A DNA stretch of 64,000 bases, from positions 26,848,790 through 26,912,789 of the forward strand of contig NC_088206.1 in the NCBI RefSeq assembly GCF_037126465.1. Direction: 5' to 3'. Every line of letters starts with the position of its first letter. Within the stretch, counting starts at the first letter, position 1. Shown here one piece after another: positions 54,368 to 64,000 of this stretch. This DNA comes from Ornithodoros turicata (taxonomy: Eukaryota; Arthropoda; Arachnida; Ixodida; Argasidae). The notes below the pieces were generated by a model. That model saw only the letters and a program-made list of their open reading frames with translations. It had not been told where the DNA came from and searched no databases. Position numbers and translations under genes: made by a program.

Positions 54368-57300
54368 ATGGACTCTAAGAAAAGCCCTAGTCGGTAAGAC
54401 GTTTTCCCCCATATCTCGGTATACAAGGTGAACACGTGTAGCGAAAAGTGTCATTTCAGGCGCACGAAACGACAAGCAAAAGAAGACAACGTGTGGGACT
54501 GTAGTGTCTGCACCTATCGTAACACCGCAGAGGCTTTCAAGTGTCTCATGTGCGACGTTCGCAAAGGAACCTCGACACGGTAAAACCTTTCAAAGCTTCT
54601 CTTTTGTTATTTAACAAACCACGAGGGTTCTGGTTCAGGTACTGGCAGATTCTATACGTTTCATCTTAAATGATATACCGATCCCGGAAATGGAAACGTG
54701 CTCTGCTTTGCGTTATATGCAAAGTAGTTTTTCACGAGTTTGCCGATACTCTGAAAGCACACCAACACTCATAAGATGGTAACAGAATGATTCGCGAATG
54801 GCAGGACCTATTCCACTTCGCTTGAACCGCCCGTGGTGATACCAGACTCGAAAGTTTGGAGACCATGGTCGTAACTGCGAAGCATTCATAATTCCCGAAT
54901 GCAAGATGTGCAAATTTTAGCGGAGGACCAAACATCACAGCATTTTACGAACCAGTCTGTCTCTGCCTGGGCTACTTTACCAGCAGCTTCTTAACAGTCA
55001 AATAACAGGTCAAGCAAGCTTAAATCAGTGGCGGTCAGATTGGGGGTCAGATTTCCCTCCCTCTCTCCCCTCCCCCACTATGCACTCCGACAAAAGAACC
55101 GCCTCCCCCAAAGCGAGGGTCCGGATCCGCCCCTGACTTAAATGTTACCTTCATTATGTCCAGCACTGCCATAACAGGTCTCGGATGTTTCTTGCAATCA
55201 GTTGCATTGGCGGTTTGCACATCTTGCCCTTAAAACTTTTCTTCGCACATCCGATCTCAGTGAAATCAATGAAGACTCTAGCAAGCACCACATTATATTT
55301 CCGCACATATATTACATCAGAGCATAAAAACTTCAGTCGTGTTCCCCCTGCTTTACAAAATATGAGGTAGTAAATTTGCACCCTACTAGATTTGCTGTCT
55401 AGATGTAAATGTACCACATACACACCCAGCGCAAAACAATGCGCATAATATCTTATGACACGTCATCACTGCTTGTGCACTTGTAAAGGCACTTTTGCTC
55501 AAATCCCCGAGGAAGTTCATTCTTGGAGGCATTGGTGAATTGCCTATGTTTGAAGTGTGCATCACATGGTGTTTGTGTGTGAGCCAGTTAGTCAAGTCTT
55601 TTGAGGAGTTCTATGATCTCATTTAAATATCTAATTCTCTGCATATAAAAATGTTGGGCAACTAACGAAACAACATTGTCCTATCAATTAACATGCATCA
55701 ACACTTTGTCGAGTCTAATTTAATCCAAACTACACACTTAGGCTCATTCACTCCTAGCGTCAGCAGAGACAGAGATCTGATATTCGAATTTCAAGTTTCC
55801 CACTGTTCATTTCAGGTACATTCTCCACTACTCAGGACATGGATAACTAGAGCCCAGATTTTTAGGCACAAAGAAACCCTTTATTAGGCGCTAAAAACCC
55901 CGCTTTAGGCACTAAAAATGGCATTATAGGCACTATAAACTAATTTTTTCATCGTAGCTCTGAAAGTGCAAAAACAAAGTGAATAAATCAGTTCCCTGTT
56001 ACAAGGACAATAACGTAAATGGGAGTTGCGACTGTTTTTCTAATCTTTTTGCTTCACGAAATGCAAAACTTATCCATCCTACTGTGGTCACAAGGCTTCT
56101 AGGCATTGCCTCCGGTTCCACAACACTTTTCAGAAGGACGTTTTGTGGGCAGCGTACTGGCGATATGCGAGATGGGCTTCGGGCATAGTTGAACAAGCAA
56201 ATTTCTTAGTCCTCGTACTTTTTAAGCTTCGCCTTCTATGTTTAGTTTTCGGCACTACCACAAGTCTGCTCACACTGGACGTGGCATCACTTTCGCTCAT
56301 GTACCTATGTCCTTGACTGCCTGCGAGGAGGGCAGCTTCCTCAGGTTGCCAAACTGTACCTGTAAAGGATAGTACTGGACCTGTACCTACCTTCGTACGT
56401 CTGGGCCCCTCTTCAGCATTTTACCATGTGTCAAATTTATTGCACAAAATAAATTTAAAAGGGTTCGAGGACTCTTCTAGATGGAAACAGGCAATAGTGT
56501 TGCAAGTTCTAGATTGCGACAAAACCGTTACGAAACGTGCTTATATTTTATAATAGCGATCCTCAGAAGGGAGGGAAAGAACAAGTAAGCGACTGTACCG
56601 AGTAACCGATTTTCAACTCTCAGCTTACATTCCAGCACCTTTGAGATACTCGCTTCTTCCAAGCGATCGATGGTTTGAATCAGAGTTCGAGGTAACTCAT
56701 TACAAGTAACTCGTTACTGTAACTAAGTTCCTTTTTTTGATAACTTGTAACTTAACTCTGTACTTTTGTGCCGTGGTAACTTTCAGAGGAACTCATTTCT
56801 TTTCCAGGTAACTTTACCAAAGTAACTTAAGTTAAGTTCCAAGTTACTTTTAATTCGCGTTTCACTCACGTCCACATATTCTCTTGCTTTCTCTCTGGTT
56901 CCTTCATGACATTTTTTGCCATAAAACGCGATATTCAATCAATGACAGTATATTATACAGGAAGTAAGAAACTGCTGCCATTAAAATGAAGCTGAACCAT
57001 TGTGCGCCCACAGTGGGAATAAGATGCAAAGCATTCGAATAGACCTCTATCAGAGAAACGTCATCATGACGTTGGTAGACAGAGTGAAACCGAAACAAAT
57101 CTGAAGGAGAGGGCTGGGTTCCACGAACGGGCACTTGTTTGCTGCCTCCCATTGAAAGAAAAGTAAGACCGGAAGTCGTGTCCCTTTCAGTGACCATCGT
57201 AATCCTCTCAAGACCGTGGCATTCGGACGCGACCTTGTTTACCTCTAGCTTCGCGCGTAGTTCAACTCTACCAGATCTGTGGTGCCGTCGAACACTATGA

Positions 57301-58616
57301 CGTCATTTGTTTACAGATAGGGAGAGGTCTATTGTTGGACATAAGTGAAAACGATCTAAGCGTGTTGCACTCCTCCGCAGGCAACTGAAGGTCTAACTCA
57401 ACTGATCATGCGCGCTGCACCTGCGTAATGCTATTTTGTGTCCGAAGTAACTTGGAAGTAACTCGTTTTTTTTTTAAGTAACTCAGTAACTGCAAGTTAC
57501 ATTTCGGGCATAAGAACTTCGTTATTAACTTAGTTACATTTTTCACACGGTAACCTAACTCGTAACGAGTTATTTTTGATGGGTAACTTCGCAATCTATG
57601 GTTTGAATAGGGCGTGCGACCTTGTCTATGTGAATTTCGCCTGGACAACGGAGTCTCGACACTGCTTTAGGTCCATTGTAGGCATTTATGTTCACTCAGA
57701 GTTTTAGGCATCCACACGAAAATAGGCTCTAACGCCGGAATAGGCATTTATAGGCACTACCAAATCGACACAGGATGTTCCCCAGCACCCAGTTCGTGCT
57801 CCTGTATTGAAAAGGCACTATTAGAACCACCCGAAAAAAATAGGCATTTGCCAAGGAATCCGGGGTCTGTTGATAACCTCTAACTTGGTATTACCACAGA
57901 ATCTAACAACTGTGACTTATGACACAAATCATTGTTAGTCAAGTAGGCTCTTTGGCTTTTTCGTGAATTACTCGTTCACACTGGTAATCATTCTGAGCCT
58001 CGACCATACAAGTAGCCATCGCAATGCGTAGTGGTGAATACTGAAAAAGAAATAGCTCCTTAGATATACCCATTCTTATAGCAAAACAAGCACTCCCACA
58101 TTTTATCTGCCCCTCGTGGCAACACTGTCTGGTACACACAATTAATGAAATGATTTCCAAGGGTATACCAGTACCTCAACTCACTCACAATTTTAGTTGC
58201 AGCTGGAATGCCTTGTGTCCTGTTCATTCTGTATGAAAGAAAAATAAAAGGGAAGGACAAATAATTCCATATTTTTCACCAGACAACTGTGATCACAGGA
58301 GCACTGAGAGAAGGTACACTAATGTTTTGGTCATTCTGCAAGCAGGAAGCCCCGGTTGAATGCCCAACTGGTAGCGCAACAACTAGGACCCAGTCGACGC
58401 CCCCACCGTGGAGGGGGGCGCAGAGGTGGTGATCGACCGCGTCCCAGGCCTCGACTGCAGAACGTCGACCGCTCCTCAGGAACCCACAAGGCAGTGACAG
58501 TGAATAATGTCACAGTTATCATCACGGAATTCCAACCCAAGGCAACAAGCAGCATTCGACTCTCTGACGCCTCATCCTCGGACGCCCACTCGGATGGGCA
58601 TCCGGACGGCCATTGA
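54368..58616 (+). CDS. RYBP: RYBP/YAF2 orthologue (RING1 and YY1-binding protein)
   Basis: RYBP/YAF2 proteins join variant PRC1 Polycomb complexes, binding RING1 and YY1/Pho and stimulating H2A ubiquitination in the nucleus. Exons are 54368-54393, 54460-54579 and 58346-58616; all introns are GT/AG with matching phase. The product is 138 aa. The start was chosen because MDSKKSPSR matches the family N-terminus; the frame stays open upstream. Residues 20-49 form the RanBP2-type zinc finger with Cys23, 26, 37 and 40 ([20 protein letters not shown]). Residues 44-61 ([18 protein letters not shown]) and 83-114 ([10 protein letters not shown], then [17 protein letters not shown]) match the conserved linker start and the RING1-binding hairpin. 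The low-complexity linker is a short Arg/Gly/Pro stretch, so the protein is much shorter than human RYBP (228 aa) and close to Drosophila RYBP. Intron 2 (3.8 kb) is filled with hAT elements. Confidence 0.93.
55026..55135. mobile_element. Short hAT MITE in RYBP intron 2
   Basis: The ends CAGTGGCGGTCAG and CAGGGGCGGATCCGGACCC (inverse) are flanked by GCTTAAAT/ACTTAAAT (seven of eight match). 110 bp. Confidence 0.75.
55848..57869. mobile_element. TAGGC-rich hAT-like element in RYBP intron 2
   Basis: The ends TAGAGCCCAGATTTTTAGGC and CAGACCCCGGATTCCTTGGC (inverse) are flanked by TGGATAAC/TTGATAAC. Both subterminal regions repeat TAGGCA(C/T)TA. It carries the nested hAT at 56681-57600. No transposase was recognised in the 55950-56670 interior. 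Confidence 0.6.
56681..57600. mobile_element. TAAC-rich hAT element, copy 2
   Basis: The ends CAGAGTTCGAGGTAACTC and CATAGATTGCGAAGTTACCC (inverse) are flanked by GTTTGAAT at 56673-56680 and 57601-57608. It is the inverted counterpart of 15964-16948 along its length, without the 206-bp insertion. Confidence 0.88.
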
Positions 58617-58900
58617 GTGGTGCATGCCACTTTGTGAATGCCAGTGTGGACCTCATTAGACAGCCCCGTTTTAATGTGCGCAGTGGAAGGTGTCCGTTGC
58701 TGATGCACATGATGCACTGTTATTCAGTGGCAGCTGTGGTTGAGAGCGCGTCCGTGCTAGAACAATTCACTCAATATAATCGTGCTGTCGTATTGTGTTC
58801 ACTTCCTGTATGCTGCCCAAGATGCCAAGTCATGAGGACAAGAGGAAACATTTGACTTCATATATCCCAAGCTCAGCCTCAAAACTGTACAAAATTAAAG
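58617..58900 (+). terminator. RYBP 3' UTR with candidate poly(A) signal
   Basis: ATTAAA at 58894-58899, 278 bases after the stop, is the first plausible polyadenylation signal. Confidence 0.4.
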
Positions 58901-59930
58901 GCACGAATGAATGTCTTTTCTGGTGAAACTGAAAGAAGGCATTCGAGTACTCTTTCTATCATCTAAAATGCAGACATGCATGCAAGGTGTGCAAAAATTA
59001 TGTCACATATTGTGGGTCAGCTGCATGTACTGAGGAACTAACCATTCCATGTTGCGAGAATGAATGGAAAAACTGCAATGTTGCGCAGGGGAGGTGGCAA
59101 GTAAAGGGCCACTAAACTATTGGAGAAACTTCGTCGAACAAAAGACACACAGTGCGAAAGCAGAGATTTCACGGTACCTAAACAAGAACAGGACTTTTGT
59201 AAGAGAACTGCTTTTATTTGTCTTCGTTCCTTGTTCTACCCATTCCAACCTCGTCATCTTCCCTCACCCTTCCAGGTGTGTGCGTACAACTTTATGTAAC
59301 TCTAGCACTTCCATTGCTTAGAAAGCAGATCAAGGAGCAAAATCATCACCTTCGGATGTGTTGGCAAACGTCACTGAGCAACAGCAAATGGGACAGACGT
59401 ATAAGAGTTCCGTATATATCCAGTCCGTCCCGACTGATGTTTGGCGTCACTATGGGGTTGTGAGGGAGGTAGTCTGCACTAGGTGAAACGGAGGGAAGGA
59501 GTGGCACACCGCACCAGTTCTGCTGCTTTCATTCTGTCTCTGTGGCGTGATGCCACCAAAAGCAGCACGAGGAGCCCTCTGCAAGCATGTGGTCCTATTT
59601 GTGTCCCCTGTGGTCCTCAGCTTTGCCATGAACACCTTTTAGTTTCTTTGCACTCGCCCTAGGAAGTTCCTTCTTGCTCGTGGACTGTAGTCATTATTCG
59701 ATAAGTATATATAGTCCTAACTTTTTTTAAGGCAACCTCACAGACATCAAGTCAAAGTCCCTCGTCGGCACCGCTAAATTGGATGTGGGAGGGGCGCCAC
59801 CCCTTCCACAGACGATGTCTACAAGACTAACTTTGAATGACGTTATCTTAAACTAAACACCGTCCCGCCTGTGTTGGTCCTGCAGCAAGGGCAATTTCGC
59901 AAAGCAGGCTTCACCTCATGCACAGAAGCA
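58901..59930. other. No gene recognised
   Basis: Several short open frames on both strands, with no recognisable domain or repeat. Confidence 0.35.
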
Positions 59931-59949
59931 TCAAGTGAAGCCCACTTTC

Positions 59950-60072
59950 GGGTTGTGTCGTATTCGTGGAACAGTCGAATATTCGAAAAATCGAATATTG
60001 AATATTCGATTCGCGAGTCGAATAGTTCGAGCGTTTGATATTCGATTCGAATTCGAATATTCGCACACCCCT
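59950..60072. mobile_element. hAT-like MITE end (AT-rich CGAATATTCG repeats)
   Basis: CGAATATTCG-type motifs repeat and end in GCACACCCCTAG; read inversely this is TAGGGGTGTGCGAATATTCG, a common arthropod MITE terminus. The other end was not found. Confidence 0.45.
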
Positions 60073-60993
60073 AGTTATTTGTGTGACACATTGCGCTATT
60101 GCTGCCATAACATTATGGTACATACAAATAGTACAGCTTCAGTGCCATGTACAGTACTCGTATAATGTAGGAGGCTTTAACATAGGGATTTCATTCAACA
60201 TGAAGCCAATTAGACAATCAGTAGAAATGTTCTTTAACAAACACCCCACCCTTGCCAAACTGATCCTGTCAAGTGCTGACCTCGCGTGGGGGTACGGCAT
60301 GACCCCCCTCAATCTGGTGTCACGCAATGCTCAGTCAGTTGACCTTAGGTAGTGCATATAGGGCTCGCGTCAAAATTAACTTGAACATGGCTCCAGCCTG
60401 CGAAGCGGGTTCCACCCTGGCAATGCCTAGCAGAAGACAACGCCTTCATAATGAAGAAGATCCCTCTAACGGTAAATAGATGACCAAAACACACTCCGCC
60501 GTTATTTCTACAAAGGAGCACCAGGGTCTGCAGGTCGGTTTGACGTTCAAGTTAACTCTGATGCGAGCTGTACAATGCACCCAAGGACAGACACCCCCTC
60601 AGCAAGACCCTGCGCCTGCATGTCATGCCTAATACACAGCTCCACTATCAATACATATACAGTCATATACCCATCCCCTTTGGAAGCTCGACACATCCTC
60701 CCAGGAGGTTCATTTCTGGGGAACATACTGGTCAGGAAGAATGACTTGTACACAGGTTGCTTCGAAAGGTACTTTGGTCCAGTGCTGGGATTTGCGAAGG
60801 ATTTTCATCTCGGGAGGGGGGGCTTTTTCTTTTTTTTTTTTTTTTTTTTGTATTTTTTCGGGTGGAGGGGTGTTGTTGTCAAGAGGGTACACTCGTTCGA
60901 CAATTTTCCGGCCACTGTTGTTTTGTGATATCAATGACGTACGTTAGTGGAGCCTCAGGGGCGGATTCAGGATTTTGGGGTGCAGCCATGGAC
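60073..60993. other. No gene recognised; degraded MITE fragment
   Basis: At 60680-60780, GGAAGCTCGACAC...TTTCTGGGGAA resembles part of the hAT MITE family X near one end. A T run lies at 60830-60850. Confidence 0.35.
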
Positions 60994-61001
60994 ATCATGC
61001 T

Positions 61002-61489
61002 TAGGGTTCTTCGTTTTCGGGTTTTATGAGTTTTCAAATTCGGGAGGGGAAAATCGGGTACTATTTACACTCGAGAATTCTGGGAGAAATCGGGCGCTAT
61101 CTCTGTTTGACATGTTACCGGGAAGTCTTCGGCTGAAACGAAAGGCATATGAAACAAGCCACTGCTGTGACACTGGGACGAGAAACAATAATCTTTATAT
61201 TTCCACTTGGAACTGGGAATGACCGCGGTATTCAAACACTTGCCCGAGCTCCACAAAAGCTTGCCTTTGACTCCTGCAGGAGGGGATCATAAACGGAGGA
61301 CCACAAATATAGCTCTCTTTGCTGATATTATGATTCACTTTTCCAACGGTTTACCGAGAAGGACAAGTTGAAGGACCGCAAGGATTTCGGGTAGGGGTTT
61401 TACCCGAATTCTTAAAAATTTGTTCGGGGGGGGGGGGGGGGGGGAACTATCGTGAAAAATCGGGTTTAACCCGAAAACGAGGAACCCTA
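61002..61489. mobile_element. hAT MITE
   Basis: The ends TAGGGTTCTTCGTTTTCGGG and TAGGGTTCCTCGTTTTCGGG (inverse) are flanked by ATCATGCT/AGCATGCT (seven of eight). 488 bp, with a poly-G tract near 61424. Confidence 0.75.
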
Positions 61490-61497
61490 AGCATGCT

Positions 61498-62606
61498 AGA
61501 CACGCGATCTATGGTCAATTAGACACTGTGTGAAGGCAGAAATTGAGAAGGGGGTCAGGACATCCGGACCCCCACTATCGGCCCCCGCTCGGTCTTAGCT
61601 TAGGACGAGTACGCGGATGAGTAGACACCAAACCCCCCCAACATGCCCAACCACAACCCCTCAATCTCCAACGGAAAGGGGCAGTCGAGAGGCTGTGGCC
61701 GCCGTGGCCGAGCACACATTGTCGCGCGTCGAGGGTCGTCAGCTTTACGTTAACAGCTTACGTTGCGCTAAGCGTAGCGCAGCCGCAGCTAGCATCGCCG
61801 GCGTTGCCTGCCTCGCGTGGCGCCATCTGGGGCCTACTGCTGTCAACTAATCGACCGTCACTGGGCAACGGCGGTGTCTTGTTTGGCAGGGACGCTGCTT
61901 CCTGTTCGCAAAGCAGCGCTCCGAGTCCAAATCCTCCTGCTATCTTCTGCGGGGCTTTGCACCAAACAAGCAGGGTAGGAGACCTCTAGACCACTGTTAT
62001 GCCACGGCAGTGACCATAAAAAACGACAATTTTAGAACGACTTAAGCCTAACTATTTCAAATCCTGATGATCGGAAGGTGCATGTTTCACGTAACTCCCG
62101 CAAATTCCGTGCACAACGGGATAAGCATTTGATGCGCATCACTGGCAGACAACTTACCCGCCTTTCAGATCTGCAGTTCCGTCGATAAATGACTATGAAA
62201 TTAAAAGAGCGAGTGGTTGGTCACTGCATGTTTGGATAAATATAATTATTTTTATTGTATTCTCAACTTATTTCTTGCATATTAGCGGGAGAAGAACAAT
62301 AGGTAATTTATCTGCTTTCAGTTTCATAGCAAATTAGAACAATCAACATTCATGCGAATTTAAACGCTGTGCGAGCGAAAGCGGCGGACGACGAGGCGTG
62401 GTCTGCTTCGCCCGCGGTATCCGATGGCGGTCAGTCTCCTATAGTTCCTTGTTCTCTTATAGTTGCGTTTCGTTGTTGCGATTGGTTTAGCGGAACAAGT
62501 GCATTTTTGCTTCATGCTGCCTGCTGTCTTGAACTGTGCTGTGCTGTCTTGTCCGAAGGTATGCCCGGTCGTCTCTCCAGTGTTATAGTTTATGGGTCTC
62601 AATTAA
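61498..62606. other. No gene recognised
   Basis: Open frames at 61617-61989 are GC-rich without recognisable domains. An AT-rich stretch follows at 62220-62340. Confidence 0.35.
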
Positions 62607-62614
62607 CGCAGTGG

Positions 62615-63271
62615 CATGGATTTCCCTACACCCCCCTCAGGGGGGGTGTACACCCTCCCTGCATTTTTGCAACCCCCCCCCCCCTGAGATTTCTCAGGTG
62701 ACCCCACCACCAACCACCAGCTGGGCCACCAACACGTTCTAGTGAGTCCGGCGTAGCGAATTACATCCTGTACTGTCCAACTTGGGCCATAGGACCACAT
62801 CCATGCAGATGATCGTACCATGCATTTCTCCAAAATAATTTGAAAGTGACTGTTCAATGCATGCGTGCGGGCACGCAAACTCAATGTGAATCATCAAGAA
62901 CCATTTGCACCCAACTCAATCAAGCAAGGTATTCAGCTTATTTCGTCTAAAGTTTTCACCGTTGGTTGTTAGGTATTCATTGAGCTTCGTAAGACAAGGT
63001 GCTACTCTTTTTTGTTTGTCAGTCGTGTGATTAGGCATCTTAATTATGCTGAAATGCCATTCATAATGAATATGTATTCTAATGTACTGTGTTCTAACGT
63101 AATAACACGAACAGATAAAACGAGAAAGCTGTGAAGATATGTCACCATTGTGCCACGATTCTTTCCATGTCTAAGAAACATTCCGTAAGTGGTACTTTCA
63201 CCAAGCATACCCCCCCCCCCCCCTTGAAAGCTCGACACCCCCCCAACAGTGATTTTCTGGGGAAATCACTG
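62615..63271. mobile_element. hAT MITE family X, copy 2 (inverted)
   Basis: This is the inverted counterpart of 25930-26573 along its whole length. Ends CATGGATTTCCC and CAGTGATTTCCCC (inverse); 8-bp repeat CGCAGTGG at 62607-62614 and 63272-63279. Confidence 0.9.
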
Positions 63272-63449
63272 CGCAGTGGTCACAACCGAACAGGCAAGCA
63301 AGCTCGCATCATCTTGATTATTATAATTTCCTTCAATTTGTGAACGAATCCATCCTGCCATCTAGTGTGTGTTTGTGTGTGCACCACCGACGACATCACA
63401 TCTTTCATTGTTGACTAGGAGTGATAGAAAGAATTAGCTATGTGCATAT

Positions 63450-64000
63450 CCCCAAGAACACTCGCGATCCTCAGGACGTCCTCGAAGTGTCATCGCGTCC
63501 TCGTCCGTGATGAGATGTCCAGAGGAGATCCAGAGAGTGTCATCATGGGATCTTCCAGTGATAGTCATTTGCGGACGTCAGCCGGAGGACAAATGTAGGA
63601 GAAGTAAATTAGTTTAATGCATTTCAGTGCCTGCACCCATTAATTAGTGTCCCGGTTTGTTCGTCATAACCAAATTCAACCGAACCAGCAGTGATCATGT
63701 ATAAACCACAAAAATACTACAAAGGGACAATACAAAAATTCAGGAGTACAAATACAAATCGAATGATTTCAATTGGTACTCCGTGCACTGAGTTCAACGT
63801 GCGACAAAAAAGTAGATGCTAGATCCTTCATTGCGATATTGTTGCCATGGACATCTGAGCAAGGTCCCTGACAGGATGCTACACGGAGCATTTCTGTGGA
63901 AGATACAGAAAAGCGATGGCACATTACAGCGCGTGCTTGACTTTCGATTGAATTTTTAAATCGACTAAGTAGGAAACACGGACGTTACCTTGGTTGTAAC
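63450..64000. mobile_element. CCCA-terminated element, truncated by window end
   Basis: It begins CCCCAAGAACACTCGCGATCC followed by TCAGGACGTCC, closely matching the inverse of the right end of the element at 19238-20463. Further GGACGTC-type motifs follow. The other end lies beyond the window. Confidence 0.55.

Overview
The window looks like repeat-rich intergenic and intronic DNA from an arthropod, most likely a chelicerate and probably a hard tick. This rests on a tRNA-derived SINE of the kind described in ticks, a (TTAGG)-type interstitial telomeric array, many hAT, mariner, Ty3/gypsy, LINE and Penelope-like remnants, and very low gene density. The species is not determinable from the window. 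I recognise one host gene: a RYBP/YAF2 orthologue on the + strand in three exons (54368-54393, 54460-54579, 58346-58616; 138 aa). Its zinc finger and its RING1/YY1-binding segment are both intact.

Left part (1-18 kb). A recent head-to-tail duplication (1-1078 and 1079-3620) carries different microsatellites in its two copies. Copy B holds a 548-bp palindromic insertion with a 13-bp target duplication and two hammerhead-like motifs, and copy A provides the matching empty site. A decayed Penelope-like GIY-YIG coding fragment follows. Then come two TIR elements, a 197-bp tandem array with a tRNA T-arm-like motif, a second tandem array of about 128 bp, a tRNA-SINE with an 11-bp target duplication, LINE scraps, an hAT inside an hAT, and a 555-bp Tc1-like palindrome.

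Middle part (18.4-42 kb). A TTAGG/CTAGG array abuts a 5'-truncated LINE with RNase H. That LINE is split by a 1.2-kb element. A minus-strand Ty3/gypsy element (21014-27581) follows; its 5' LTR is split by another TIR element, which itself carries a hAT. Next is a deep stack. An hAT (27710-41919) was entered by a CsRn1-like Ty3/gypsy element (28267-41775). The pol gene of that element was entered by a 9-kb P/THAP9-like transposon (31134-40123). An intron of the P transposase was in turn entered by a TTAA-flanked MITE. Eight of nine proposed transposase exons join in frame without a stop; one junction is unresolved.

Right part (42-64 kb). This holds a pogo-like MITE, an hAT inside another 8-bp-TSD element, a TAAC-rich hAT, a CACT-terminated element, a mariner pseudogene, a Tx1/L1-like LINE split by a CCCAG-terminated element, the RYBP gene with TE-filled intron 2, and further hAT MITEs. 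One MITE family occurs in opposite orientations about 36 kb apart (25930-26573 and 62615-63271).

Transposon boundaries were called from matching terminal inverted repeats together with target-site duplications read by eye. Coding calls come from reading the translations. No database search was possible.
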